From Paenibacillus pinihumi DSM 23905 = JCM 16419 (GTDB taxonomy: Bacteria; Bacillota; Bacilli; Paenibacillales; Paenibacillaceae): 64,000 nt of DNA. Positions within the stretch are counted from its first letter, which is position 1, and the number at the start of each line of letters is the position of its first letter. Location of the stretch: the NCBI RefSeq assembly GCF_000422505.1, contig NZ_KE383864.1, positions 416,381 through 480,380 of the forward strand, in the 5' to 3' direction. Both the position numbers and the translations under genes were made by a program. The notes under the pieces were generated by a model that did no database searches, was not told the origin of the DNA, and was given only the letters and a program-made list of their open reading frames with translations. Of the stretch, positions 25,698 through 33,869 are shown piece by piece.

Positions 25698-26873
25698 TCA
25701 GGAGAATAATTGTGCACCCGTCCGCTTGAGCAGTGTCCACCAGCCGGCTTTGTCCACATTCTCAGGCGATTCCACATCGAACTCGGCCAGCACTTTGTCA
25801 CCCTGATAGACAGTCAGCTTGCCCAGCACCTGTCCGGCCTTCACCGGCGCCTTTACTGGCCCTTCAATGCTCAGTTCATGGCGGATATTATCCGTTTGGC
25901 TCCCTTTCTTCAGAAGCACACTGTAAGGATGCTTCGCAGAAATCGGAAGCTCGGTTACACTGCCCTTCTCTACAGTGACATTTCCCAGTGGCTCGCCGGA
26001 TTTGAAAATCGGATGGTTCATATATTGGGCGAAGGAATAGTCGAACATTTTGCCGACCTCGGCATTACGGGTCTTCGTGTTCGGCTCGCCCATGACGACA
26101 CCAACTACCCGGAGTGAATCTCTCACTGCAGTTGCCGTCAGACAAAACTTCGCTTCACTCGTATAGCCGGTTTTCAGGCCGTCAGCTCCCGTATAAAAGC
26201 GTACCAGCTTGTTCGTATTTACCAGCCAGAACGGCTTTTCCGATTCTTTACGCAAATAGTCCTGATATTGCCCGGTGAACTTCGTAATTTCAGGATGCTT
26301 CAGCAGTTCTCTGGACATGATGGCAATATCATGAGCGGAAGAATAATGGTTTTCAGCAGGCAGTCCATTACAATTAGCAAAGCGGGTGTTCTTCATGCCC
26401 AGCTCCTGTGCCCGCTCATTCATCCGTTTGACGAACGCTTCCTCTGTACCCGAGATCTTCTCTGCCATTGCCACCGACGCGTCATTTCCGGATGCCATGG
26501 CAATCCCTTTGAGCATTTCTTCAACGGTCATTTCCTCGCCCGGCTCAAGAAAAATTTGCGAGCCTCCCATAGAAGCCGCGTATTCACTGGTCGTGACCTT
26601 ATCCGTCCATTTTAACTGTCCCTGGTCCAATGCCTCCATAATAAGCAGCATGGTCATCACCTTGGTAATGCTCGCTGGCGGAAGCTTATCATGACTGTTC
26701 TTTTCGTATATAATTGTTCCGCTGTCCGCATCCAGCAAAATCGCCGATCTTGCTGAAGGCGCCAGATCCGGCGCAGCCTCCTGTTCATCTTTCTCGGCCA
26801 GCACGAATGACGGGAATAACAGCATAGCTGCCATCCATAAAGCCAATCCTTTAAAAACATACGATTTCTTCAT
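25698..26873 (-). CDS. dacF: D-alanyl-D-alanine carboxypeptidase DacF
   Basis: DacF is a forespore-expressed PBP5-type carboxypeptidase that, with DacB, sets cortex cross-linking. From the ATG at 26873 (MKKSYVFKG) the protein has 391 residues, a clear signal peptide with cleavage near FVLAEKD, SxxK in ASITKVMTM, SGNDAS and LKTGYT, and a C-terminal amphipathic anchor. The start is decided by AGGAGGAG; the frame extends 21 codons further up without a better site. It precedes spoIIAA as in B. subtilis. Confidence 0.95.
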   Translation of the reverse strand: MKKSYVFKGLALWMAAMLLFPSFVLAEKDEQEAAPDLAPSARSAILLDADSGTIIYEKNSHDKLPPASITKVMTMLLIMEALDQGQLKWTDKVTTSEYAASMGGSQIFLEPGEEMTVEEMLKGIAMASGNDASVAMAEKISGTEEAFVKRMNERAQELGMKNTRFANCNGLPAENHYSSAHDIAIMSRELLKHPEITKFTGQYQDYLRKESEKPFWLVNTNKLVRFYTGADGLKTGYTSEAKFCLTATAVRDSLRVVGVVMGEPNTKTRNAEVGKMFDYSFAQYMNHPIFKSGEPLGNVTVEKGSVTELPISAKHPYSVLLKKGSQTDNIRHELSIEGPVKAPVKAGQVLGKLTVYQGDKVLAEFDVESPENVDKAGWWTLLKRTGAQLFS

Positions 26874-27340
26874 TTCGGTCTCCTCCTGTATAAATGCCGG
26901 GGGAAGATGCTGTCTCATTGCATCCATCCACCGCATCGGACTAGATTCTCCTCAACAGTGTCGACCGGATCATTGAAATATATTCCATTTTTTGAATATA
27001 AAAAAACCACAAGTTAATATCAGCATCCGGCAGCATTCGATGAAAGCGGCTCCGACAGCATAAATAGACCATGGATGTCCCATTTCATCTATTCTTGCGA
27101 GTGAAAGTCACTTTTTGAATGATGCAGCATTCCGATATTATTCGTGGTCCAAAAAAAGATCGGCATGAAATGCCATTAGGAGAGGGAATTGGCTACCGTG
27201 TGAGGGTCTGATCGAGGTAAGTCCGGCAAGAGCTGCCCTTCTCCATGCTACGGCTCTATAATCAGCTATGCGGCAGCAGGAAATTACGCATAGCCAACTA
27301 AGAGACGTCCCGGGTGATGTCTGGCTGCAAAGTTCCTATA
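26874..27340. other. Long intergenic region between Spo0E-like gene and dacF
   Basis: There is no convincing coding frame. The half nearest the Spo0E-like gene (27151-27345) is dense in inverted repeats and ends in an intrinsic terminator on the minus strand, so it is listed separately as a candidate RNA. The half nearest dacF (26874-27150) should hold the dacF promoter, but I found no sigma motif with good spacing there. Confidence 0.5.
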
Positions 27341-27345
27341 TTATC
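27151..27345 (-). ncRNA. Candidate structured RNA, unidentified
   Basis: On the minus strand this approximately 190-nt segment folds into AGACATC/GACGTCT (27308-27331, one G-U), GCTATGCG/CGCATAGC (27268-27297) and GGAGAAGGG/CCCTCTCC (27179-27256). It ends in a terminator hairpin ATGGCAT-TTC-ATGCC followed by ATCTTTTTTT (27178-27151). TTGGCTA (from the left arm) can also pair with TAGCCAA, excluding the second hairpin, so two folds compete. It begins right at the stop codon of the Spo0E-like gene. I do not recognise the class; 6S, SRP, RNase P, T-box and the common riboswitches do not fit. Confidence 0.4.
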
Positions 27346-27556
27346 GCATAGCGGCTTCCTCGGGCTCGCGGACGTAATAATCCTTCAAGCCCGATTTGCG
27401 CTTTGCGCATTTTTCTCTTTGCGCTTTAATAATCATTTGATCCAGCATCTCACTTAAAAGAAGCACTTCCCGGTGAAGCAGCGATTGCTTGCGATTGGCT
27501 GTGTCAACCATTTGCCCGCGCAGCATTTCCATCTGCGCCGTCTTCAGCTTGTCCAT
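27341..27556 (-). CDS. Spo0E-like aspartyl-phosphate phosphatase
   Basis: A 71-residue protein of the Spo0E family, which dephosphorylates Spo0A-P and so delays sporulation. The family pattern is visible: LRGQMVDTANRKQSLLHREVLLLSEMLDQMIIKAQREK, that is, a helix-turn-helix hairpin with the signature S-x-x-LD-x-x-I. The tail (REPEEAAMR) is short and charged. I start at ATG 27556, which has GGAGTGA five bases upstream; a GTG three codons earlier is possible. The residue following S in the signature (SEMLD versus the usual SQ-LD) is a conservative variation. Confidence 0.75.
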   Translation of the reverse strand: MDKLKTAQMEMLRGQMVDTANRKQSLLHREVLLLSEMLDQMIIKAQREKCAKRKSGLKDYYVREPEEAAMR

Positions 27557-27721
27557 TTTTGTCACTCCATTAATTGGTTATCATGGACAGTATACGACGA
27601 TTTCGATACAAATGTTGTCACAATGGGTCGAATGAATTTTTACATTTTTGTAACAAAATATGACTTCTTTTCGGGAAGTTCCAAAGGGCGATCCTGCACC
27701 TTTACAGCCTGTTTTTATCTT

Positions 27722-28546
27722 TTATATTGCCGGGATAACTGCCAAAATCAGGCCCAAAAATTGCGCTTTTACTTTTTCAGTTGTCTCGATTACTTCCTGA
27801 TGGGAAAGCGGCTGATCCAAAATTCCGGAAGCCATGTTGCTAATACAGGATATGCCCAGCACCTCGATACCGGAATGGCGGGCGGCAATAACTTCGGCGA
27901 CCGTAGACATGCCGACAGCATCCGCTCCCATTGTACGCATCATCCGGATTTCAGCCGGTGTCTCGTAAGAAGGTCCAAGCACGCCCACATAGACACCTTC
28001 ACGAAGCCCAAAGCCAAGCTTGGACGCTTCCTCATTTGCAGTCGCCCCCAGCCTTCTGCTGTAAGCCTGCGACATATCAGGGAAGCGCGCTCCCAGTTGC
28101 TCATCGTTGCGGCCAATCAGCGGATTGCAGCCCGTCAGGTTAATATGGTCGGTAATAATCATCAGATCGCCCGGGTTGAATCCTGTATTGATTCCGCCTG
28201 CTGCGTTCGTTACGATCAACTGCTTGACACCCAGCGCCTTCATGACGCGGACAGGGAATGCCGTAAGCTCCGGTCCGTAGCCTTCATACATATGGAAGCG
28301 GCCGCGCATCAGTACGACAGTTCTTCCGGACAGCTTCCCGATCATCAGCTCTCCCGCATGGCCTTCTACTGTTGAGATTGGAAAATGCGGAATTTCATGA
28401 TATGGAATAACGGTCGCTTCCTCGATATAATCACCTAGAATGCCTAGCCCGGAGCCCATAATGAGTCCAATTTCAGGCTTGTCAGACGTAACGGATGTAA
28501 TATAATCGGCAGCTTCGCGAATATGGGATACGGTAAGTTCATGCAT
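27722..28546 (-). CDS. punA: Purine-nucleoside phosphorylase
   Basis: PunA cleaves inosine and guanosine with phosphate (trimeric PNP type). It is 274 residues from the ATG at 28546, which has GAGGAGG just upstream; the open frame continues seven codons. Motifs are GLIMGSGLGILG (phosphate loop), HFPISTVEGHAGEL, MRGRFHMYEGY, VTNAAGGIN and GPSYETPAEIRMMRTMGADAVGMST with the base-binding Glu. In Bacillus it lies between drm and dacF; here the phosphopentomutase gene drm is absent and xerD is next. Confidence 0.96.
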   Translation of the reverse strand: MHELTVSHIREAADYITSVTSDKPEIGLIMGSGLGILGDYIEEATVIPYHEIPHFPISTVEGHAGELMIGKLSGRTVVLMRGRFHMYEGYGPELTAFPVRVMKALGVKQLIVTNAAGGINTGFNPGDLMIITDHINLTGCNPLIGRNDEQLGARFPDMSQAYSRRLGATANEEASKLGFGLREGVYVGVLGPSYETPAEIRMMRTMGADAVGMSTVAEVIAARHSGIEVLGISCISNMASGILDQPLSHQEVIETTEKVKAQFLGLILAVIPAI

Positions 28547-28580
28547 TTGTATTTCCTCCTCTTGCATTCATTTATTAAAA

Positions 28581-29510
28581 TTATTCATGCGCCGCCCGGT
28601 TTTCAGCCTCGGCCATGCTGCCAGAGCGGGGATGGGCACGCTCATATACTTCTTTCATCGGCTGTTTATGAAACCGTAAGTAGACCTGGGTTGTGGAAAT
28701 ATCCGAATGGCCGAGCATCTCTTGTACTGACCGCAAATCCGCCCCGTTGTCAAGCAAATGGACAGCAAAGGAATGCCTCAGCGTATGCGGTGTTATATCT
28801 TTTGTAATACCGGCCTCTCTGGCATACTTCTTAATAATCTTCCAGAAACCCTGCCTGCTCATGCCAAAGCCCTGGTGGTTCAAAAACAGGGTATCATCAT
28901 GCTTGTCCGGCTTGACAAGCTCCCGCCTTCCCGTCCCAAGATAGCTCTCCAGTGCGTCGGATGCGATCTTGCCAAGCGGTATGATCCGTTCCTTGCCCCC
29001 TTGGCTGATGCAGCGCACAAAGCCAAGCGACAAATTCAAATGTCCGGTTTGCAGGGCAATCAGCTCGGAGACACGGATTCCGGTTGCGTACAGAACCTCC
29101 AGCATCGCCCTGTCGCGAATGCCCCCTGGTGTTTCCGGAAGCGGAGCCTCAAGCAGACGCTTCGTCTCGTCTACTGTAAGCACCTCAGGCAAACGCTTCT
29201 CCTGCTTTGGCGCTTCAAGTCCCAGCGTCGGATCTTTGACAGCCATTCCTTCCTGTACGAGATATTGAAAAAATGCCCGCAGCGAAACGTGACAGCGGGA
29301 AATCGTCGCTGCTGCCCTTCCCTTTTGCTTGAGAGAGCGGAAGTAGAGCGATAGCTGGTGCTTCTGAATGTCCTCCACACGCTGAATTCCTTGTTCAATG
29401 GCATAATCCAGAAAAGCTTCCAGGTCTCTGCGGTAGGAATCCAGTGTGCTGGCAGACAAGCCGCGTTCGTAAGTTAAATGCTGAATAAAGGATGACAGGT
29501 GTGACTTCAT
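28581..29510 (-). CDS. xerD: Site-specific tyrosine recombinase XerD
   Basis: XerD, with XerC, resolves chromosome dimers at dif. The 309 residues include an N-terminal SAM-like core-binding domain (about 1-90) and the catalytic domain with Arg in ATGIRVSEL, Lys in the SQGGKERIIPL hairpin, HTLRHSFAVHLL (His/Arg), HSDISTTQVYLRF with the nucleophilic Tyr. The Shine-Dalgarno AAAGGGAG precedes ATG. The C-terminal extension after KEVYERAHP is longer than usual by about 14 residues. It is 34 bp before punA. Confidence 0.96.
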   Translation of the reverse strand: MKSHLSSFIQHLTYERGLSASTLDSYRRDLEAFLDYAIEQGIQRVEDIQKHQLSLYFRSLKQKGRAAATISRCHVSLRAFFQYLVQEGMAVKDPTLGLEAPKQEKRLPEVLTVDETKRLLEAPLPETPGGIRDRAMLEVLYATGIRVSELIALQTGHLNLSLGFVRCISQGGKERIIPLGKIASDALESYLGTGRRELVKPDKHDDTLFLNHQGFGMSRQGFWKIIKKYAREAGITKDITPHTLRHSFAVHLLDNGADLRSVQEMLGHSDISTTQVYLRFHKQPMKEVYERAHPRSGSMAEAENRAAHE

Positions 29511-29756
29511 GGCCGCTCCCTTTCTTGTACCAGAGCAAATGCGTCCAGTGCATCCGCCCTGGAATGAAAACCCGTTTGGATTAAAGCTAGACGTACAGCT
29601 TCACGTGAGTAACGGGCTTATATTTCTACGCGCAGCAGACCCTGCAGTTTCAATCACAGAATCGGCTTTGTGCGCTCTAGCTTTGGGGATACATAGAAGC
29701 TATATTCCACACTGGAACCACGTAATCCTGCATCCTTCTCCAAAATTCGTCAAACG

Positions 29757-29990
29757 CTATTCCCCATATAAATAAAACCATCGCAGACGGTCGGATAGCG
29801 AAACTTTTTCCGGCTTGCTGCCGTCAGGCTGGAATACTTTCAGCGCCTGTCCCTGCGGGACCTCGTAAGGATCGACGAGCATCAGCTTCGTCATAAAGAA
29901 ACGGTACCCTCCAAAAACCAGAACCGTAAGCAGCACAAATAACACAAGAAATGCAAGCCGGGACAGCCATTTGCGCAGCGAAAAGACCAT
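29757..29990 (-). CDS. yqzK: YqzK family protein (DUF4227)
   Basis: A 77-residue membrane protein with one transmembrane segment (about 10-30) and a short C-terminal domain ending in LSDRLRWFYLYGE, the family signature. Function unknown. It is usually found next to fur and xerD, as here, though ald and a protease gene are inserted on the fur side. The ATG at 29990 is chosen because of GGGAGGGGA seven bases ahead; the frame extends ten codons beyond it. Confidence 0.85.
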   Translation of the reverse strand: MVFSLRKWLSRLAFLVLFVLLTVLVFGGYRFFMTKLMLVDPYEVPQGQALKVFQPDGSKPEKVSLSDRLRWFYLYGE

Positions 29991-30052
29991 TGCCCGCTCC
30001 CCTCCCATCATATGCAGCACCTGTCAGGCCAGGCTGCCAATACATATGTATG

Positions 30053-30082
30053 AAAAAAAAGAGGGCTTTATGACAAGCCCTC
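30053..30082 (-). terminator. ald terminator
   Basis: GAGGGCTT pairs with AAGCCCTC and is followed by eight T on the minus strand. Confidence 0.9.
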
Positions 30083-30086
30083 CCTG

Positions 30087-31229
30087 CTATTGAAGCTGAT
30101 CGTAGGAGATCGTATGCAGCAGCCTCTCCATCGGCGTATAGGGAAGCCCTGCAGCGTCTGCAACCTGCGGGTGCGTAATATGGCCCCGGTACGTATTGAC
30201 GCCCTTGCGCAGCGGTTCATTACCTGTGATAGCGCCCGCTAGCCCTTTGTCTGCCAATTCAAGCACATACGGCAGGGTGACATTCGTCAGGGCAAGTGTC
30301 GAGGTTCTCGGCACAGCCCCCGGCATATTGGCTACCGCATAATGCAGCACGCCATACTTCTCATAGACTGGCTGCTGATGAGTCGTTACCCGGTCAATGG
30401 TAGCAATAGAGCCTCCCTGATCCACTGCAACGTCGACAATGACTGCTCCCTTCTTCATGGTCTGCACCATTTCCTCCGTTACAAGCCGCGGCGCCCGGGC
30501 GCCCGGAATGAGGACTGCACCAATCAGCAAATCCGCCTTGCGTACTGCCTGGGCAATGTTGTAAGGATTGGACATCAAGGTTCGAATTCGTCCGTTGAAT
30601 ACTTCATCAATCGCCCTCATTCTGTCCGCACTCCGCTCCAGAATTACAACGCTTGCCCCCATCCCGAGCGCAATCCGGGCAGCATTCGTTCCGACAATGC
30701 CGCCACCCAGAATAATTACCTCAGCCGGCGGGACACCAGGAACACCCCCCAGCAGTATGCCTTTGCCCCCGTAAAAGGCCTCCAAAAATTGGGCGCCAAC
30801 CTGCACCGCCATCCGTCCTGCCACTTCGCTCATTGGCGTCAGAAGCGGCAGGCCACCGTTAGGAAGCTGAATTGTCTCGTAGGCTATGCCGCTGACTCCC
30901 TGCTCAATCAGCGCCCGGGTAAGCTCAGGAGCAGCCGCCAGGTGAAGATAAGTGAACAGCAGCAGACCGTTGCGGAAGTAGCCGAATTCCTCCGGCAGCG
31001 GCTCCTTGACCTTCAATATCATCTCTGCCCCTGACCATACCTTGTCTGCCCCTTCAATAATTCTGGCGCCTTCCTCCACATATTGCTCATCCGTAAACCC
31101 GCTCCCCGTACCAGCCCCTTGCTGCACCAGCACTTCATGGCCGGACGCCCGGAGCATGCCTGCTCCGGCAGGAGTCAGGGCGACGCGGTACTCACTGCTT
31201 TTAATTTCCTTCGGTACCCCAATAATCAT
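30087..31229 (-). CDS. ald: Alanine dehydrogenase
   Basis: Ald reversibly deaminates L-alanine to pyruvate with NAD; in Bacillus it supports alanine use and sporulation. At 380 residues it is full length: [22 protein letters not shown], catalytic Lys in MILKVKEPL, His in LFTYLHLA, Rossmann motif [23 protein letters not shown], and [10 protein letters not shown]. It is divergent from the protease gene and ends in a strong terminator. In B. subtilis ald is elsewhere, so its position between yqzK and fur is a local rearrangement. Confidence 0.97.
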   Translation of the reverse strand: MIIGVPKEIKSSEYRVALTPAGAGMLRASGHEVLVQQGAGTGSGFTDEQYVEEGARIIEGADKVWSGAEMILKVKEPLPEEFGYFRNGLLLFTYLHLAAAPELTRALIEQGVSGIAYETIQLPNGGLPLLTPMSEVAGRMAVQVGAQFLEAFYGGKGILLGGVPGVPPAEVIILGGGIVGTNAARIALGMGASVVILERSADRMRAIDEVFNGRIRTLMSNPYNIAQAVRKADLLIGAVLIPGARAPRLVTEEMVQTMKKGAVIVDVAVDQGGSIATIDRVTTHQQPVYEKYGVLHYAVANMPGAVPRTSTLALTNVTLPYVLELADKGLAGAITGNEPLRKGVNTYRGHITHPQVADAAGLPYTPMERLLHTISYDQLQ

Positions 31230-31329
31230 TAGAATTCCCTCCCGTTAAAGATAGATTGGAACCTTCCTCTAGCGATACCTTGTCCTTAGGCAGGAATAAA
31301 TATGTATCTATGCGGCGAATACCCATACA

Positions 31330-31353
31330 TATAGCTGGCCTTCTCCATACAAT
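31330..31353 (+). promoter_or_regulatory. SigE-like -10 ahead of the protease gene
   Basis: CATACAAT at 31346-31353 matches the SigE -10 consensus exactly. Two CATA-containing elements upstream could serve as -35, but only with spacers of 12 or 16 instead of 14, so the assignment is tentative. Confidence 0.35.
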
Positions 31354-31385
31354 TAATTAGATTACGGGCGGGAGGCCAAATTGGG

Positions 31386-32540
31386 ATGAAATGTCTAAAT
31401 AAATTGCTGCATCATTGTATGAGTTCCGGAGCAAACAAATACACCACGCGAATGTTGATCGGCCTGAAGAGCCGCGCTCTCCACGAAAGCTGCTGCCGCC
31501 ACCTGAAACAACGGGGCATTGAGCCGGTCAAAAGCATAGGCGAGCTTGCACTTATATGCTGCCACCTGGACAGCCGCAAAAGCATCAAAGCGCTAAAGCA
31601 GCATCCGCAAGTCGTTTTCCTGGAAAAAGACATTAAGGTACGTGCTCATCAATTGGTACAACGCATAAAATCCGCTGCCGCCCCCGGAAGCAAAAACCGG
31701 AGAAGAATCCCTTGGAATATTAACCGGATTGAGGCTCCTGAGGTTTGGAAGGCAACCCAGGGACGTCCTGTCCGGCTCGCCATATTGGATACAGGCATTG
31801 CCAAACATCCGGATTTGAAGGTCTATGGCGGGACCAATACACTGGGCGGGACCTCGTACCGCGACAACAACGGTCATGGAACTCATGTAGCAGGCATTGC
31901 TGCCGCTCTCGGTACCCAGGGACGGATTGCAGGCACAGCGCCCCAGGTCCGGCTCTACTCCGTCAAGGTGCTGGACAGTCAGGGACTGGGCTACATTTCG
32001 GATATTGTGGAAGGTCTGGTATGGTGTATTAAACATAAAATGGACGTCGTTAACATGAGCCTCGGCATTCCGCACGGTGTGAGCAGCCCTGCCTTCAAAA
32101 AAGCTGCGGCTCTTGCCGTGCGGAAAGGAATTGTCCTTGTATCCTCGGCAGGAAATGACGGGAAGAATTCCGGCGGAATTGATGCGCCGGCCAGCTACCC
32201 GGGCACAGTCGGGGTCGCTGCCTCCACCCGGAGCAACCGCATTGCATCATTCAGCAGCCGCGGCCGCGGCATCGATATTACGGCGCCGGGCAACAACATA
32301 CTCTCCACATGGCTGCGTGGCAAGTACGCCTTGCTCTCAGGTACCAGCATGGCTTCCCCCCATGTTGCAGGAGGTGCCGCCCTGCTGCTTGCATTCAAAC
32401 CGGGTTTGAAACCTGCAGGTGTAGTGCGGGCGATGAAAGACGGGGCGCGCAAGCTCAGTGGCGTATCAGGCCTTGCCCAGGGCGCCGGGCTGCTTCAGCT
32501 TGGCCGGTCGGCAAGCAGACTGGAGAAGCTGGGAAAATAA
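31386..32540 (+). CDS. Subtilisin-like serine protease (S8) without signal peptide
   Basis: A 384-residue S8 protease. The catalytic triad is complete: Asp in LAILDTGIAKHPDL, His in NNGHGTHVAGIAAAL, Ser in LSGTSMASPHVAGGAALLL; the oxyanion Asn lies in VSSAGNDG. The first roughly 105 residues resemble an I9-type propeptide (KSIKALKQHPQVVFLEKDIKVR) joined to the catalytic domain by a basic segment (PGSKNRRR). The N terminus lacks a hydrophobic signal core and has several cysteines, so it looks intracellular or mother-cell located. It is one of few plus-strand genes, divergent from ald and convergent with fur. Confidence 0.93.
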   Translation: MKCLNKLLHHCMSSGANKYTTRMLIGLKSRALHESCCRHLKQRGIEPVKSIGELALICCHLDSRKSIKALKQHPQVVFLEKDIKVRAHQLVQRIKSAAAPGSKNRRRIPWNINRIEAPEVWKATQGRPVRLAILDTGIAKHPDLKVYGGTNTLGGTSYRDNNGHGTHVAGIAAALGTQGRIAGTAPQVRLYSVKVLDSQGLGYISDIVEGLVWCIKHKMDVVNMSLGIPHGVSSPAFKKAAALAVRKGIVLVSSAGNDGKNSGGIDAPASYPGTVGVAASTRSNRIASFSSRGRGIDITAPGNNILSTWLRGKYALLSGTSMASPHVAGGAALLLAFKPGLKPAGVVRAMKDGARKLSGVSGLAQGAGLLQLGRSASRLEKLGK

Positions 32541-32558
32541 GATAAGCTTGAAACTAAA

Positions 32559-32594
32559 TGCGGCCCGCCCCAATGTTAGTAGGAGCGAGCCGCA
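32559..32594 (-). terminator. fur terminator
   Basis: TGCGGCTCGCTCC pairs with GGGGCGGGCCGCA (13 bp with G-U pairs), then TTTAGTTTC on the minus strand. On the plus strand the stem has C-A mismatches, so it serves fur and not the protease gene. Confidence 0.7.
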
Positions 32595-32601
32595 GGTTAC
32601 A

Positions 32602-33060
32602 TTATTCTTTTGGTTGATCATTCTTGTCTCGGCACCGATGGCAGATACCCTGGAAGTCGAGCCGATGATCTATAACGGTAAATCCAAATTCTTGTTCCAA
32701 TCGTTCCTCTAGCGGTCCAAGCCAGTCATCCTTAATCTCATCCATTGTGCCGCATTGGACGCAAATCAAATGGTGGTGGTGGTGCTTGCTGGAATCAGTA
32801 CGAAGATCGTAACGGGCAACACCATCGCCAAAATTCAGCTTCTCAACGACATGCATCTCGCTGAGCAACTCAAGCGTCCTGTATACAGTCGCCAAGCCGA
32901 TCTCGGGAGCCTTATCTTTGACAAGCATGAACACATCTTCCGCACTTAGATGATCCTCTTCATTCTCAAGCAGTACACGCACTGTAGCTTCACGTTGAGG
33001 AGTCAACTTATAGCCCTGTGACTGTAGCTGCTGTTTTATTTTATCGATCCGGGCTTCCAT
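32602..33060 (-). CDS. fur: Fur family transcriptional regulator
   Basis: A 152-residue Fur-type repressor. The winged helix is LTPQREATVRVLLENEEDHLSAEDVFMLVKDKAPEIGLATVYRTLELL. Metal sites include the HHHHHLICVQCG stretch and CHRC near the C terminus, giving the two CxxC structural zinc motifs. Position next to spoIIM and yqzK identifies it as the Fur member, not PerR or Zur (inference from synteny). The start at 33060 has AAGGGGGGAA upstream; the frame extends 18 codons further. Confidence 0.93.
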   Translation of the reverse strand: MEARIDKIKQQLQSQGYKLTPQREATVRVLLENEEDHLSAEDVFMLVKDKAPEIGLATVYRTLELLSEMHVVEKLNFGDGVARYDLRTDSSKHHHHHLICVQCGTMDEIKDDWLGPLEERLEQEFGFTVIDHRLDFQGICHRCRDKNDQPKE

Positions 33061-33152
33061 GATTTCCCCCCTTACGCCGACACCGCGCCCATTCTCTAAT
33101 ACATTTGCTTTCATTATAGGGGGAAAAGAAGAAGAAAGTCAAACTTTTTGGT

Positions 33153-33185
33153 GAAAAATAGAAACAGGCGCATCCGCGATGCGCC
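33153..33185 (-). terminator. spoIIM terminator
   Basis: GGCGCATC-GCG-GATGCGCC followed by TGTTTCTATTTTT on the minus strand, immediately after the spoIIM stop. Confidence 0.75.
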
Positions 33186-33186
33186 C

Positions 33187-33810
33187 TTACAGAAATCTCG
33201 AAGCCCAGCCCATAATTAGTGGGGAAACATACGCTTCGAACCAGGCGGCCACCCACAATACAGCGAGCATACCTATCGCGGTCAACGTATGAGCGGCAAA
33301 AGAGTGCGTCAATGAGCCGCTATTTTGAAGCAGCCTGACCTTAATGAAATGAACAGCAAAGGATATTCCTCCCACGCTGGCAATCAATAATGCAGGCACA
33401 ATTAAAATGTTTTGCGGGGCGACCGATATAAACCAGAAAAATGCGCCGATCCAGGCATGCTGGCCAATCAGCAGACCCATAGAGAACCCGACGAGCACCC
33501 CTTTTAGAAAATCCAGCACCAGCAGCATCGGCATACCGATGACCGTTAAGCCTAATAGCCAGATCAGCAGCATCCATTTTGTATGGAACCATGCCCTGTC
33601 CCAAAAGGACGCTGCCTTGTCCGGTCCGAGACCGGCATCAAGCAGCTTTACAAAATGCTCCACATCACCGGTCAAATCCTGCTGCTGCTCGAGCGTGAGC
33701 GCACCCGCCATTACGACGCCAAACACTACGCCAACAATGAATAATACGCCGACAAAAATATAAAGCGATAGCTGATCCTTTACCAGCGGCTGCAGAAAGG
33801 GCGATTTCAC
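33187..33810 (-). CDS. spoIIM: Stage II sporulation protein M
   Basis: SpoIIM is the polytopic core of the SpoIIDMP septal peptidoglycan machine that drives engulfment. The 207 residues have about five membrane segments, with the family stretch LLDFLKGVLVGFSMGLLIGQHAW. The GTG start has GGGGGAG upstream. A SigE-type promoter candidate lies only 30 bp ahead, inside the end of the endonuclease Q-like gene. SpoIID and SpoIIP are not in the window. Confidence 0.95.
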   Translation of the reverse strand: MKSPFLQPLVKDQLSLYIFVGVLFIVGVVFGVVMAGALTLEQQQDLTGDVEHFVKLLDAGLGPDKAASFWDRAWFHTKWMLLIWLLGLTVIGMPMLLVLDFLKGVLVGFSMGLLIGQHAWIGAFFWFISVAPQNILIVPALLIASVGGISFAVHFIKVRLLQNSGSLTHSFAAHTLTAIGMLAVLWVAAWFEAYVSPLIMGWASRFL

Positions 33811-33840
33811 CCGCTTCTCCCCCTCTTGTCCGAATAGTAA

Positions 33841-33869
33841 AGTGTATGATCAGACTTCCTCCTGTATGA
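33841..33869 (-). promoter_or_regulatory. SigE-type promoter candidate of spoIIM
   Basis: -35 TCATACA (33869-33863, matching KMATA), spacer exactly 14, -10 CATACACT (33848-33841), a full match to CATACAMT. It overlaps the stop codon of the upstream gene. B. subtilis spoIIM is SigE dependent. Confidence 0.8.

Noticed and set aside
27177-27340. Possible cobalamin riboswitch on the plus strand (GGTAAGTCC...GAGCTGCCC strings)
   Set aside because: Only short pieces resemble the B12 core, the B12 box is not complete, no gene follows on the plus strand, and the intrinsic terminator is on the minus strand.
29509-29775. 88-codon plus-strand frame in the xerD-yqzK gap
   Set aside because: No Shine-Dalgarno, starts at the xerD start codon region and runs into yqzK on the other strand; composition is not gene-like.
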